A DNA stretch of 64,000 nt from Prevotella sp. UBA1705 (GTDB lineage: Bacteria; Bacteroidota; Bacteroidia; Bacteroidales; Bacteroidaceae): NCBI GenBank assembly GCA_002317385.1, contig DCJH01000002.1, positions 8,512 through 72,511 of the forward strand, in the 5' to 3' direction. Of the stretch, positions 1 through 8,402 are shown piece after piece. The translations under genes were made by a program, and so were the position numbers. The notes under the pieces are model-generated. The model had not been told where the DNA came from. It saw nothing but the letters and a program-made list of their open reading frames with translations, and did no database searches. The stretch's first letter is position 1. The number at the start of each line of letters is the position of its first letter.

Positions 1-458
1 ACGGCGGCGCCACGCGCTTCGAATCGTCGAAGAGCGGACTGGCGGCGATACCCGCCGATGCCGAGGGACTGGTGGCTATCCACGACGGCGTGCGCCCGTT
101 TGTCTCCACAGAGGTTATCGGCCGTTGCTTCGACGCGGCGCGCGAGGACTTCGCCGCCATCCCGGTGATGCCGGTCACAGAGACGCTTCGCTATGTGGAC
201 AGGGGCCACGGCAACAACGTGATGCGCGACCACTTCCGCACAGTACAGACTCCCCAGGTGTTCGACATCGCCTTGGCGCGTCAGGCTTTCAACCAGCCCG
301 ACCGCGAATCCTTTACCGACGATGCCTCCGTCATCGAGAGTCTCGGCTGCCAAGTGACGATGGTTGAGGGCAATCGGGAGAACATCAAGCTGACGACGCC
401 GTTTGATTTGAAAATTGCGGAGGTCCTGTTGGCAGAGCCTTCAGCAAACATCGGCTGA
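1..458 (+). CDS. ispD: IspD, 2-C-methyl-D-erythritol 4-phosphate cytidylyltransferase (3' part)
   Basis: The reading frame is open from the left window edge (first full codon at 3), so the 5' end lies outside; about 151 residues of a usual ~220-230 are present. IspD joins CTP and MEP to form CDP-methylerythritol in the cytosolic MEP isoprenoid pathway. The retained part shows RFESSKSGL followed by AIHDGVRPFVS, the conserved substrate-binding stretch, then TVQTPQVFD and FTDDASVIE, typical of the C-terminal half, and the closing GNRENIKLTTPFDL. A GTG at 72 could be read as a start but lies inside the conserved domain, so it is not the true start. ispF and dxr of the same pathway are elsewhere in this window. 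Confidence 0.95.
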   Translation, partial: GGATRFESSKSGLAAIPADAEGLVAIHDGVRPFVSTEVIGRCFDAAREDFAAIPVMPVTETLRYVDRGHGNNVMRDHFRTVQTPQVFDIALARQAFNQPDRESFTDDASVIESLGCQVTMVEGNRENIKLTTPFDLKIAEVLLAEPSANIG

Positions 459-490
459 GCGTTGGAAAACAAAAGGACATAGTTTTTTGA

Positions 491-670
491 CATAATGACA
501 AAAGAATCGGGACTTTCGGCCCATGACATAAGAAACGCCAGCGTTTCACAATGACAGGCCGATTACACCGAATAATGGTTTCAGCGACCATCAGGCATAT
601 CTATATGTCATTATGAAACGCTGGCGTTTCTTATGTCATGGGGCCTCTGAAAATGAGCTTTTGTCATTTT
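491..670. repeat. Long imperfect inverted repeat with nested palindrome (MITE-like)
   Basis: Between ispD and recG, bases 518-556 and 606-645 are reverse complements over about 39 bp, with one substitution and one inserted base, around a 49-nt spacer. Each arm holds a smaller palindrome, GAAACGC-CA-GCGTTTC. The symmetry continues more weakly outward (CATAATGACAAAAG at 491-504 against CTTTTGTCATTTTG at 658-671). No open frame is recognisable. The shape fits a small non-autonomous element or a large RNA hairpin; no transposase is nearby. Confidence 0.7.
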
Positions 671-726
671 GAAAAGATGCTTTGTCATTATGTTATAACA
701 CCCCAAAGTCAGTAACCCACCATATG

Positions 727-2829
727 ATGAATACTCTTCTCGATCAGGACATCATGTATCTTTCGGGCGTGGGCCCACAGAAGAAAGAGATATTGAGCTC
801 GCAGCTCAATATCAGGACATGGCGCGACCTGCTCGAATACTATCCCTACAAATATGTAGACCGCACCAAAATCTATGCCATCGACGAGCTGCGGGGCGAC
901 ATGCCCTTCGTGCAGGTGAAGGGCAAGATACTCAGTTTCGAGGAGTTCAGCATGGGCGCACGCAAGAAACGCATCGTGGGCCACTTCACAGATGGGCGGG
1001 GTGTGATAGACCTCGTGTGGTTTCATGGGGCACAATACATCTACAAGTCGTACAAGATAGGTGAGGAATATATCGTCTTCGGCAAGCCCACCGTGTTCCA
1101 AGGACGCTATCAGTTTGCCCATCCAGAGATGGAACGGGCCGCCGATGTGAAGATAGAGGACATGGGAATGCAACCTTACTATGTCACCACGGAGAAGATG
1201 AAGGACCGAGGAATGCAGTCGAGGGCGGTGGAAAAACTCACTAAAGCACTCGTCACAAGGATTCCAGAGGGCGCAATTCAAGAATCGCTGCTACCAAGCA
1301 TCATATCCCGATTACACCTGATATCTCGCGAAGAAGCATACCGAAAAATACACTATCCCCAAACATTAGATGATGTACAGCGTGCGCAGGTGCGTCTGAA
1401 GTTCGAAGAACTCTTCTATGTGCAGCTCAATATCCTGCGCTATGCCTCCGAGCACAGGCAGAAATACCGGGGCTATATCTTCACCAAGATAGGTCCGATA
1501 TTCAACGATTTCTTCAGCCATCAGCTACCCTTCGAACTCACTGGAGCACAGAAACGGGTGATGCACGAGATAAGAGACGACATGCTTTCGGGCCATCAGA
1601 TGAACCGGTTGCTGCAGGGCGACGTGGGCTCGGGCAAGACCTTGGTGGCCCTGCTCACCATGCTCATCGCCATAGACAATGGTTTCCAGGCGTGCATCAT
1701 GGCGCCTACGGAGATTCTTGCGGAGCAGCACTTGGACACGATACGTGAGTTTCTGGGCGACATGCCGCTGCGCGTGGAACTCCTTACGGGCATCGTCAAG
1801 GGCAAACGGCGACGCGAGGTGCTGGAGGGTTTGGCCGATGGATCGGTTGATATCCTCGTGGGCACGCACGCCGTGATAGAAGATACGGTGCAGTTCAAGC
1901 GGCTCGGCGTGGCCGTAGTCGATGAGCAGCATCGGTTTGGCGTAGCCCAGCGCGCCCGCCTCTGGGCCAAGAGCGAGAATCCGCCCCACATTCTCGTGAT
2001 GACCGCCACGCCCATTCCCCGAACGCTGGCCATGACCATCTATGGCGACCTCGACGTGAGCGTCATCGACGAACTGCCTCCCGGTCGCAAGCCCATCATG
2101 ACCATACACAAGTATGACAACCAGACCACCACATTATATAATGGTATACGTCAGCAGATCCGCGAGGGTCGGCAGGTGTATATCGTATTCCCGCTCATCG
2201 AAGAGAGTGAGAAGATTGACCTGAAAAACCTCGAAGACGGTTACCAGAGCCTCTGCGAGATATTCCCGGAATTCCGTCTGAGCAAGGTGCATGGGCGCAT
2301 GAAGTCGAAGGAGAAGGAGGCCGAGATGCAGAAGTTCGTGTCGGGCGAGACCCAGATTTTAGTGGCCACGACGGTCATCGAAGTGGGCGTCAATGTGCCC
2401 AATGCGTCGGTGATGGTCATCTTAGAGGCCCAACGGTTCGGCCTTTCGCAGCTCCACCAGCTACGCGGACGTGTGGGGCGCGGTGCCGACCAGAGCTATT
2501 GCATCCTCGTCACGGGCTATGAGCTCGCCACGGAGACCCGCAAGCGCATCGACATCATGTGCGAGACCAACGACGGTTTCCGCATTGCCGAGGCCGACCT
2601 GAAGCTTCGCGGCCCCGGCGATTTGGAGGGAACGGCCCAGAGCGGCATGGCTTTCGACCTGAAAATTGCAGATATTGCACGCGACGGACAGCTGGTTCAG
2701 ATGGCCCGCGACGAGGCACAGCGCATCATAGAAGCTGACCCACAATGCAACAAACTGGAGTATTCTATGCTCTGGAACCACCTGAAAGAACTCCGAAAAA
2801 CCAATATCAATTGGTCGGCCATCAGCTGA
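727..2829 (+). CDS. recG: RecG, ATP-dependent DNA helicase
   Basis: About 700 residues, the usual length. RecG remodels stalled replication forks and branch-migrates Holliday junctions. The N-terminal wedge domain opens with YLSGVGPQKKEIL and LLEYYPYKYVDR. The helicase core shows Walker A GDVGSGKT near residue 299, a DEQH box near 399 (VVDEQHRFGVAQR), motif III MTATPIPRT, and C-terminal motifs TTVIEVGVNVPNA and QLRGRVGRG. The start is taken at ATG 727 (ATG 724 is adjacent) because family members begin just before the segment DxxYLxGVGP; an upstream TTG at 682 would add residues from the repeat-rich spacer. No clear promoter is visible. Confidence 0.96.
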   Translation: MNTLLDQDIMYLSGVGPQKKEILSSQLNIRTWRDLLEYYPYKYVDRTKIYAIDELRGDMPFVQVKGKILSFEEFSMGARKKRIVGHFTDGRGVIDLVWFHGAQYIYKSYKIGEEYIVFGKPTVFQGRYQFAHPEMERAADVKIEDMGMQPYYVTTEKMKDRGMQSRAVEKLTKALVTRIPEGAIQESLLPSIISRLHLISREEAYRKIHYPQTLDDVQRAQVRLKFEELFYVQLNILRYASEHRQKYRGYIFTKIGPIFNDFFSHQLPFELTGAQKRVMHEIRDDMLSGHQMNRLLQGDVGSGKTLVALLTMLIAIDNGFQACIMAPTEILAEQHLDTIREFLGDMPLRVELLTGIVKGKRRREVLEGLADGSVDILVGTHAVIEDTVQFKRLGVAVVDEQHRFGVAQRARLWAKSENPPHILVMTATPIPRTLAMTIYGDLDVSVIDELPPGRKPIMTIHKYDNQTTTLYNGIRQQIREGRQVYIVFPLIEESEKIDLKNLEDGYQSLCEIFPEFRLSKVHGRMKSKEKEAEMQKFVSGETQILVATTVIEVGVNVPNASVMVILEAQRFGLSQLHQLRGRVGRGADQSYCILVTGYELATETRKRIDIMCETNDGFRIAEADLKLRGPGDLEGTAQSGMAFDLKIADIARDGQLVQMARDEAQRIIEADPQCNKLEYSMLWNHLKELRKTNINWSAIS

Positions 2830-3201
2830 TCATCCACCCTAATCTGCCCCATTCACATTTTCTAAGTACCCATTTTTCAGCAAAACCTGGGGAAATATAT
2901 AAAGAATAAAGTCCTTAATCCCAATAAACAGGGTAGTTTTGGGAAGAAAAAGAGGTGTTATTTGTATTTATTCCATTACTGAAATAAAATTTAAGGAAAT
3001 GTTAAGCACAGCGCCGTTTCTATCGGATTGTGTTAAAATTGGAACTTTTTTTGGTGTGTTTCGAACAAAAAGTGCAGTTTTTTTATTATCTTTGTGAGGT
3101 CTTTTTGAAATTAGATGAGTTCTCGTTTCGCACTCTCTTTTTGCCAAAGGGGTAAACCTTCTCCCCGGAAAGACTTAAACCTAAGATATAAATTAGTATT
3201 T
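2830..3201. other. Spacer between recG and the M23 peptidase gene
   Basis: This AT-rich 372-bp stretch holds no recognisable gene. Its only clear signal is a Bacteroidota -7 box near its right end. A leader of about 100 nt would separate that box from the downstream start codon. Confidence 0.6.
3087..3094 (+). promoter_or_regulatory. Bacteroidota -7 box (TATCTTTG)
   Basis: TATCTTTG matches TAnnTTTG, the -7 element used by the Bacteroidota primary sigma factor. No well-spaced -33 TTG is evident. It would serve the M23 peptidase gene starting at 3202. Confidence 0.55.
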
Positions 3202-4170
3202 ATGACTTTTACGAAGACTGTTAAAACTCTCACCATATCCCTACTGTTCGCATTGGCGGCAGAGCCGGTTGCAGGTCAAGATCTGCTGGCTCGCCAGGCT
3301 CCCGTAGACCGCAGAGCCAAGAAACTTGATTCGATTGAAATCAAGAATATTGTCGCCAAGGAAAACCTTCAGTCGCCTGCAGCTCAACTTTATGGCGATG
3401 AATGGGACAACAGATACGCTCACCGCACCACCGAGCTGCCCGATTCCTTCCTCGTAAACCTTCGTCATTTCTGCATGCCTACGCCCAGCCGCGTTGTAAC
3501 GAGCAACTTCGGCAGTCGTTGGGGACGCTCCCACAAGGGTCTTGACATTAAAGTTTACATTGGCGATACTATCCGCGCAGCCTTCTCTGGCAAGGTGCGC
3601 ATCGTGAGATATGAGGGTGGCGGCTATGGCAACTATGTGGTGATTCGTCACCCCAACGGCTTGGAGACCATCTACGGACACCTTTCCAAGCAGCTCGTGA
3701 CAGAGAATGAGACAGTGCGTGCAGGCGAGCCCATCGGACTCGGAGGTAACACAGGCCGAAGCACCGGCTCGCATCTCCACTTCGAGACACGCCTCTGCGG
3801 TGTGGCATTGAACCCTGCCCTCTTCTTCGATTTCCGCAATCAGGACGTCGTTGCAGACCAGGTGCTGTTCCGCAGAGACTCTTACGACCGCGAGTCTAAC
3901 ATCGCAACCCGCGAGCGTGGCAAGATTGGAAACGGCGGATATACCCGCGATCAGATCTACGGAGAGGTGGGACACAGCGACGACGACGCACCAGTTGAGG
4001 TAAGACAGGCCGCCAACCAGCCTGAGCGCGTGTACTACAAGGTGACCAAGGGCGATACGCTTGAGTCTATTGCACAGAGATGTGGCGTGACCGTCGAGAA
4101 GCTCTGCAGCCTGAACGGATTCCGCAAGAACCAGCGAGTACGCCCCGGACAGATTATCCGCTACGTCTAA
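3202..4170 (+). CDS. Secreted M23 metallopeptidase with C-terminal LysM
   Basis: The 322-residue protein starts with a signal peptide (charged start, hydrophobic core, AEPVAGQ). A LytM/M23 domain occupies about residues 95-215: it has the zinc-binding HKGLD (His111, Asp115) and the HLHFE motif (His191, His193). A LysM module (VTKGDTLESIAQRCGV and GQIIRYV) ends the protein. The family cuts peptide cross-links in peptidoglycan or activates amidases; LysM binds glycan. ATG 3202 is chosen because it starts the signal peptide; an earlier in-frame ATG at 3115 would bury it. Exact cell-wall role is not shown. Confidence 0.9.
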   Translation: MTFTKTVKTLTISLLFALAAEPVAGQDLLARQAPVDRRAKKLDSIEIKNIVAKENLQSPAAQLYGDEWDNRYAHRTTELPDSFLVNLRHFCMPTPSRVVTSNFGSRWGRSHKGLDIKVYIGDTIRAAFSGKVRIVRYEGGGYGNYVVIRHPNGLETIYGHLSKQLVTENETVRAGEPIGLGGNTGRSTGSHLHFETRLCGVALNPALFFDFRNQDVVADQVLFRRDSYDRESNIATRERGKIGNGGYTRDQIYGEVGHSDDDAPVEVRQAANQPERVYYKVTKGDTLESIAQRCGVTVEKLCSLNGFRKNQRVRPGQIIRYV

Positions 4171-4229
4171 AACAGCTATCAGCACCCGCTGCTGAGACGC
4201 ATACAAGGCCGACAACCAAGGCCCAAAAG

Positions 4230-4265
4230 CAACGCCCGACTGAACGATTGTTCAGTCGGGCGTTG
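4230..4265. terminator. Bidirectional stem-loop terminator
   Basis: AACGCCCGACTGAAC (4231-4245) and GTTCAGTCGGGCGTT (4250-4264) form a perfect 15-bp stem with a 4-nt loop. It lies between the convergent M23 peptidase and glycosyltransferase genes, so it can end both transcripts. The U-tracts are weak. Confidence 0.8.
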
Positions 4266-4326
4266 TTCGTTTGGTATCTTTTTCAGCAAGAAGCAGACGC
4301 TCTGCTGGAAGCATGGTCGCCTGAAA

Positions 4327-5103
4327 CTATTTCTTTAGCACTGCCCTGACCACAAACCAGAGGTGCATGGCCACCGTGGACAAGAGTCCATAGTGGTGCG
4401 ACATGACGCGGAAGCGCTCCAAGAGCGATGCCCGATGGTTCTTGACGGTCATGCCGCCGTCGAGGTAATTGACCAGCACCTCACCCACATTCTTCAGCAC
4501 CAGCCCCTGCTTCTCGGCCGCCTTCATCACCCGGATGCACCAGTCCACATCGGCCGAGTAGCGATAGCGCAGGTCGTAGAGGTTCTCGCGAGCCAAATCT
4601 GTGCGTGCATAGAACGACTGATGACACACCAGCATGCCCTCGCGGAAGGAGCGCCAGCTGAGCGTCTTGGGCGGGCGGAGCCTACGATGACGCAGGAAAT
4701 TGCCCTCATCGTTCACGATATCGGCATCGCCGTAGAGCACTCCGGGCAGTGTTTCGCCGTCGGCAAAGCCCACCGCCACATGCTCCAGCGTCTCCGACGA
4801 GGGGAAAACGTCGCCGGCATTGAGAAAGATGAGATAGTCGCCCGTGGCCTTGCGTATGCCCTTGTTCATCGCATCGTAGAGCCCGCCGTCGCGTTCCGAC
4901 ACCACCACCACCTGATGACCGCTGTCGGCCTCAGCGCATTTCTGCTGATAATCGCGTGCCAGCGCCATCGTCGCATCCTGGGAAAGTCCGTCGAGAATGA
5001 GGTGTTCCACATTGGGATAGGTCTGCTCATACACGCTGTCGAGCGTGCGCTGCAACTCGTGTTCGGCATTAAACGTGCAGGTAATGATACTGAATGTGAT
5101 CAT
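4327..5103 (-). CDS. Family 2 glycosyltransferase
   Basis: The 258-residue cytosolic GT-A enzyme begins ITFSIITCTFNAE and continues VYEQTYPNVEHLILDG, the nucleotide-sugar-binding start of GT2 enzymes. FLNAGDVF supplies the acidic metal-binding position (NAGD in place of a strict DxD). No membrane segment is present. The ATG overlaps the stop of the upstream glycosyltransferase by 4 nt (ATGA), so the two are translationally coupled and probably add sugars to the same surface glycan. The acceptor cannot be told from sequence. Confidence 0.88.
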   Translation of the reverse strand: MITFSIITCTFNAEHELQRTLDSVYEQTYPNVEHLILDGLSQDATMALARDYQQKCAEADSGHQVVVVSERDGGLYDAMNKGIRKATGDYLIFLNAGDVFPSSETLEHVAVGFADGETLPGVLYGDADIVNDEGNFLRHRRLRPPKTLSWRSFREGMLVCHQSFYARTDLARENLYDLRYRYSADVDWCIRVMKAAEKQGLVLKNVGEVLVNYLDGGMTVKNHRASLLERFRVMSHHYGLLSTVAMHLWFVVRAVLKK

Positions 5104-6374
5104 AGGGCGTAGTTCTTAAAGGCCATGGCCTGGTTGTAAACCTCGATGTATCTCATGGCCACGCTCTGCTGCGAATAGTGGGTCACCACCTTCTGCACGG
5201 CCCGACGGCTCAGACTCTCGTAGTCGGCCTCGTCCAGAATCCAGTGCAATCCGCGCGCCAGGTCGGCCGAATCGCGGTAGGATGCCACATATCCATTCTT
5301 CTGATGGTCTATCATTTCAGGTATTCCGCCCACCTTGAAGCCGATGCAAGGCACCCCGCACGCCATTGCCTCCATGATGGTATTGGGCAGGTTTTCGGAC
5401 AAGGAGGGCAGCACAAAAAGGTCGGAAGCATTATACACCTCCACGATTTTCCGCTCGTCGTTGACATATCCGAGCGGATAGACGGGCATGTCAAACTGCC
5501 CCTCAAACTCCTCGGCGTGACCGCCCAGAAGCACCACGCCCGTGTTCTTCCGCATCTCGGGATGCTGGCCCACCAGCGTGTGGCAAGCCTCGATGAGGTA
5601 GTCCATGCCCTTGTTCACATTGGTGATGCGCTGCGCCACAAACAAGATGAGCCGCTTGTCCGCAGGCAATCCCAGTGCCTGACGGGCCTCAGCCTTGCTG
5701 TGCTGACAAAAGATGGAGGTGTTGATAGGGTTGGGAATATCGGTCACAATATGCTTATCGACCAGTCCACTGGCTTTCGCCTCGGCGGCAAGCCATCGGC
5801 TACAGGCCACAAACGAGATGTCGCTGATCTTATAAATCCTGCTTTTCTGCTCCCACACCTTATAAGATAGGTCGCGATCGCCGCCCTTATGGGGCAGGTA
5901 TTTGCAGTTGGAGCAATGGCTCTTAAACCGGTTGCAGCCCAGCGAGAGGTGGCAGATGCCCGACACAGGCCACAGATCGTGCATGGTCCAGACCACCGGT
6001 TTGCCACTCTTGAGAATCTTGCGGATGCTCCCCAGCGACAGCATGCCCTGATTGATCCACGCCAAATGCACGATGTCGGCCTTCTTAAACTCGGGCAACA
6101 TGGTGATGTCGGTCCCGGCATTAGCCACGTCGAGTTCAAAGAGATGATGCTTAGAGAAGTGGAGCCGGGAGAAGATGGTGAGGCGTTCCCATAGGAAATT
6201 CATGCGCTGTCTCCACGGTCGGGGCAGCTCCACCACATTGATGTTGTCGGTTTCCTTATGGGTCACCAGCATTTTCGCCTTGACCCCATTGTTGTTCAGG
6301 GCCTCCATCAACCTGAAAGTGGCCACGGCGGCCCCTCCGGTCTTCTCACTTGTATTCACTAAGAGCACTCTCAT
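5100..6374 (-). CDS. Family 4 glycosyltransferase
   Basis: The 424-residue GT-B enzyme opens with MRVLLVNTSEKTGGAAVATF, the glycine-rich loop found in Bacteroidota family 4 enzymes. It closes with the nucleotide-sugar-binding region SENLPNTIMEAMACGVP, which has the E-x7-E-like pattern. A central Cys-rich segment (CHLSLGCNRFKSHCSNC) is typical of a WcaI-like subset and may bind metal. It precedes the GT2 gene with a 4-nt overlap and is first in the unit. Likely role: capsule, exopolysaccharide or LPS glycan assembly. Confidence 0.88.
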   Translation of the reverse strand: MRVLLVNTSEKTGGAAVATFRLMEALNNNGVKAKMLVTHKETDNINVVELPRPWRQRMNFLWERLTIFSRLHFSKHHLFELDVANAGTDITMLPEFKKADIVHLAWINQGMLSLGSIRKILKSGKPVVWTMHDLWPVSGICHLSLGCNRFKSHCSNCKYLPHKGGDRDLSYKVWEQKSRIYKISDISFVACSRWLAAEAKASGLVDKHIVTDIPNPINTSIFCQHSKAEARQALGLPADKRLILFVAQRITNVNKGMDYLIEACHTLVGQHPEMRKNTGVVLLGGHAEEFEGQFDMPVYPLGYVNDERKIVEVYNASDLFVLPSLSENLPNTIMEAMACGVPCIGFKVGGIPEMIDHQKNGYVASYRDSADLARGLHWILDEADYESLSRRAVQKVVTHYSQQSVAMRYIEVYNQAMAFKNYAL

Positions 6375-6393
6375 GGTCGAAATCTTTATAGAG

Positions 6394-6401
6394 CAAAGGT
6401 A
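6394..6401 (-). promoter_or_regulatory. Bacteroidota -7 box (TACCTTTG)
   Basis: On the minus strand TACCTTTG lies 20 bp before the ATG at 6374 and matches TAnnTTTG. It would drive the two-gene glycosyltransferase unit with a short leader. Confidence 0.65.
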
Positions 6402-6595
6402 ATAAAACTAAATGAAAAGCAATTCCATGAGGCCTGAATAATTGCCTGCGCAACGCCAAATTTGTCGCACGCAAGCCTTCCCTCGCTTCATCGCTAATAG
6501 GCGGAGAAATGCGCTAACTTACTGATGTGCTCGCACACACGGTTTGATTTAGGTCAAGAAAAAAGCGTTTTTTCAACCTTATCAGGGTCAAAGTG

Positions 6596-6626
6596 TTGTG
6601 GCATCAGGATATTCCGCCTATCTTTG
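6596..6626 (+). promoter_or_regulatory. Canonical Bacteroidota promoter facing the gene-free region
   Basis: TTG (6596-6598), 20 bp, then TATCTTTG (6619-6626) followed by CA. This is a consensus housekeeping promoter on the plus strand. No protein-coding frame starts downstream, so it points at the RNA described next. Confidence 0.75.
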
Positions 6627-6630
6627 CATT

Positions 6631-6826
6631 GTCAAAAGGTTAATAGATTGTTTAGGTTAGTAGTAATAGATTTAGGTTTTTAGTTATTAGGTTTAAGGTA
6701 GATTTGATAGATTGTTTAACGGATGACAATGGAAACCGTGAGGCTTTCATTTGATTTGAAAAGGATTTTTAGTTAAACATAAGCTATACGCTGAAGCTCG
6801 ATGATGAGTTCCAGCGTATTTTTTTT
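6631..6826 (+). ncRNA. Probable ~200-nt non-coding RNA with C-free 5' half
   Basis: A canonical promoter ends at 6626 and an intrinsic terminator ends near 6826, giving a transcript of about 195 nt without a convincing reading frame. Bases 6634-6719 contain no C at all (86 nt of G, A and T), while the 3' part has normal composition. ATTGTCA (6628-6634) can pair with TGACAAT (6723-6729), and GTTAA just inside can pair with TTAAC (6716-6720). GAAACC-GTGA-GGCTTTC follows as a local hairpin. I do not recognise the family. A 6S-like RNA, the Bacteroidales-1 motif or a regulatory sRNA are possible and cannot be separated by eye. Confidence 0.6.
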
Positions 6827-6828
6827 GG
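6788..6828 (+). terminator. Intrinsic terminator of the ncRNA
   Basis: ATACGCTGAAGCTC pairs with GAGTTCCAGCGTAT (8-bp outer stem plus inner pairs) and is followed at once by eight T residues. This is the strongest intrinsic terminator seen in the window. Confidence 0.85.
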
Positions 6829-6945
6829 TGCTGTTTTCGGGGAGGAGGTGTGGAGTGGCTGGGTACATTCGCCTGCTGCCTGGGGAATGCTGGGTATTCT
6901 TTGCGCAATTTTTATCCCTTATCTGTAGTGAAAAAACGAGTGCTT

Positions 6946-7159
6946 GGTAGGGACATGCCCCGTGCATGTCCGTACTACCGAATGGCTAAAGCGACTCGAA
7001 GACGCTGATATCGCCCGAAAGATTCCCATCATTCGTTGCGCCAGCCTCTGTGTTCTCTGTGCCCTCTGTGTGCGAAAATATCCACCCTCAACAAGAAACT
7101 CCTCGAAGGAACAGACTCCCATTCGGCGGTGCGGACATGGACGGGGCATGTCCCTACCA
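6946..7159. repeat. Paired inverted copies of the GGACATGC repeat
   Basis: Copy one (6946-6984) reads GGTAGGGACATGCCCCGTG continuing to CCGAATGG; copy two (7119-7159) is its reverse complement. Each holds GGACATGC-N5-GCATGTCC, though copy two has one mismatch (CATGGACGG). The 130 bp between them includes CTCTGTGT-type repeat sequence (7036-7075). The same pair occurs at 41413-41562. Confidence 0.8.
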
Positions 7160-7752
7160 AGCGTCCGTTACTCCTCCCCACCTTAACTCTGTCAACTTTA
7201 TTCTGAAAATTCCGTGTCGAAAATATCTCCGAAATAGAAGTTCAAATCGTGGTCAAAGAGGCTTACCTGCCTCAACGGAGCGCAAAGAAATACAACTTGA
7301 AGACGGAATAAAGCCCTAACCGCCCTTCAGAATACCCTTTTCGCACCCTCAAACCCACCTTTTCGCCCCACCATCAGGCCTTTATCGCACGACGATTAGA
7401 TAGAGATGGCGAGACGATTAGTACCTTATCGCCAAGTGGTTTTTGTCAAATAATCACAAGATACTGACTATCAGCAAGTTTAAAACCGCCCATTTTGCCC
7501 CTTATTCCCCACTCCTCTCTTTTTGTTTTAGAATACGCGAGTCTCAGAAGCGGTACTGTCAATTGTTTTCAAGGGGATGAGATGGGCGGAGAAAGAGACT
7601 CATCAGGTCATAGCAGAAGGGGGGATCACCCCTGACAGGAGGGTACGAAAGAAGGAGATTCTCGAGCAAAACAAGCCCGACAATCTCCTTCTTTTGTCGT
7701 TTGGAAATATCCTTGCGAGGAGCTATTGAAGCCCCGTAGCGCGCCCAATAGA
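7160..7752. repeat. Gene-free stretch with composite intergenic repeats
   Basis: No gene is visible. Around 7378-7440 are degenerate copies of the GATTAGTACCTTATCGC family, followed at 7446-7462 by a segment TTGTCAAATAATCACAAG that recurs (inverted) near 63605. GAATACGCGA at 7531-7540 is the right arm of the CGCGTATTC palindrome seen in full at 41922 and 54698. The left arm here has decayed. Confidence 0.65.
7648..7695 (-). terminator. Stem-loop downstream of ispF
   Basis: AAAGAAGGAGATT (7648-7660) pairs with AATCTCCTTCTTTT (7682-7695) around a 21-nt loop. It lies 57 bp past the ispF stop and may end the porU-porV-ispF transcript. The large loop makes this less certain. Confidence 0.5.
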
Positions 7753-8229
7753 CTATTTCTCGATGAGGCAGACGGCGTAGGCGGCGATGCCTTCCTCACG
7801 GCCCACAAAGCCCATACGCTCAGATGTGGTGGCCTTGATGCTGATTTGGTCCTCATCGCAGCCCATCACCTCGGCCAGACAAGCCTTCATCGCCGGGATG
7901 TGGGGATTGAGTTTGGGATGCTCGGCGCACACCGTAGCGTCAATGTTGCCCAGATGGTAGCCCTTGGTGGCAATGAGTTCGATGGTCTTGCGCAGGATAA
8001 TCTTACTATCCATGTTGAGCGTTTCGTCGCTCGTGTCGGGGAAATGATAGCCTATGTCGCGCATGTTGGCCGCCCCAAGCAGGGCGTCGCAAATGGCGTG
8101 TATCAGCACATCTGCATCGCTGTGACCCAGCAATCCCACCGTGTGCTCTATCTTGATTCCTCCTAAATACAGGTCGCGGCCCTCCACCAAACGGTGTACG
8201 TCGTAACCCATTCCTATTCGTGTTGGCAT
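7753..8229 (-). CDS. ispF: IspF, 2-C-methyl-D-erythritol 2,4-cyclodiphosphate synthase
   Basis: The 158-residue cytosolic enzyme has the family's normal length and cyclises CDP-ME-2-phosphate to MEcPP with loss of CMP in the MEP pathway. It shows the N-terminal GYDVHRLVEGR with metal ligands Asp10 and His12, then GLLGHSDADVLIHAICDAL with His44. The end carries KATTSERMGFVGREEGIAA, the conserved nucleotide-contact segment. It lies downstream of porV on the same strand, separated by a TTAACTCC-family repeat, and probably shares that transcript. Confidence 0.97.
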   Translation of the reverse strand: MPTRIGMGYDVHRLVEGRDLYLGGIKIEHTVGLLGHSDADVLIHAICDALLGAANMRDIGYHFPDTSDETLNMDSKIILRKTIELIATKGYHLGNIDATVCAEHPKLNPHIPAMKACLAEVMGCDEDQISIKATTSERMGFVGREEGIAAYAVCLIEK

Positions 8230-8254
8230 GAAATTAATATTTTTAAGTTGTTTT

Positions 8255-8384
8255 GGAGGAGTTAAAGGAGTTAAAGAAGTTATCGCTTCGCTCGGAAGTT
8301 AAAGACAAATGTCTGTTGGTTGATATACTTCCTACGGTACTATTGTCTTTTAACTCCATTAACTTCCTTAACTTCTTTAACTCC
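8255..8384. repeat. TTAACTCC inverted repeat, copy A
   Basis: A 130-bp near-palindrome between porV and ispF. Arms are made of GGAGTTAAAG/CTTTAACTCC units; the interior has the core TTATCGCTTCGCTC followed by GTTAAAGACAAATG. Related copies are at 13189, 33409, 60481, 61025 and 62512. Confidence 0.8.
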
Positions 8385-8402
8385 AAGCAAGCTCCGCTTG
8401 CC

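Noticed and set aside
682..726. TTG start giving a longer RecG
   Set aside because: The added residues come from the palindromic spacer and are not seen in the family, which starts at about the ATG at 724/727.
6773..7319. Several short open frames in the spacer after the ncRNA
   Set aside because: They run through dispersed repeats, overlap each other on both strands and lack promoters or family resemblance.
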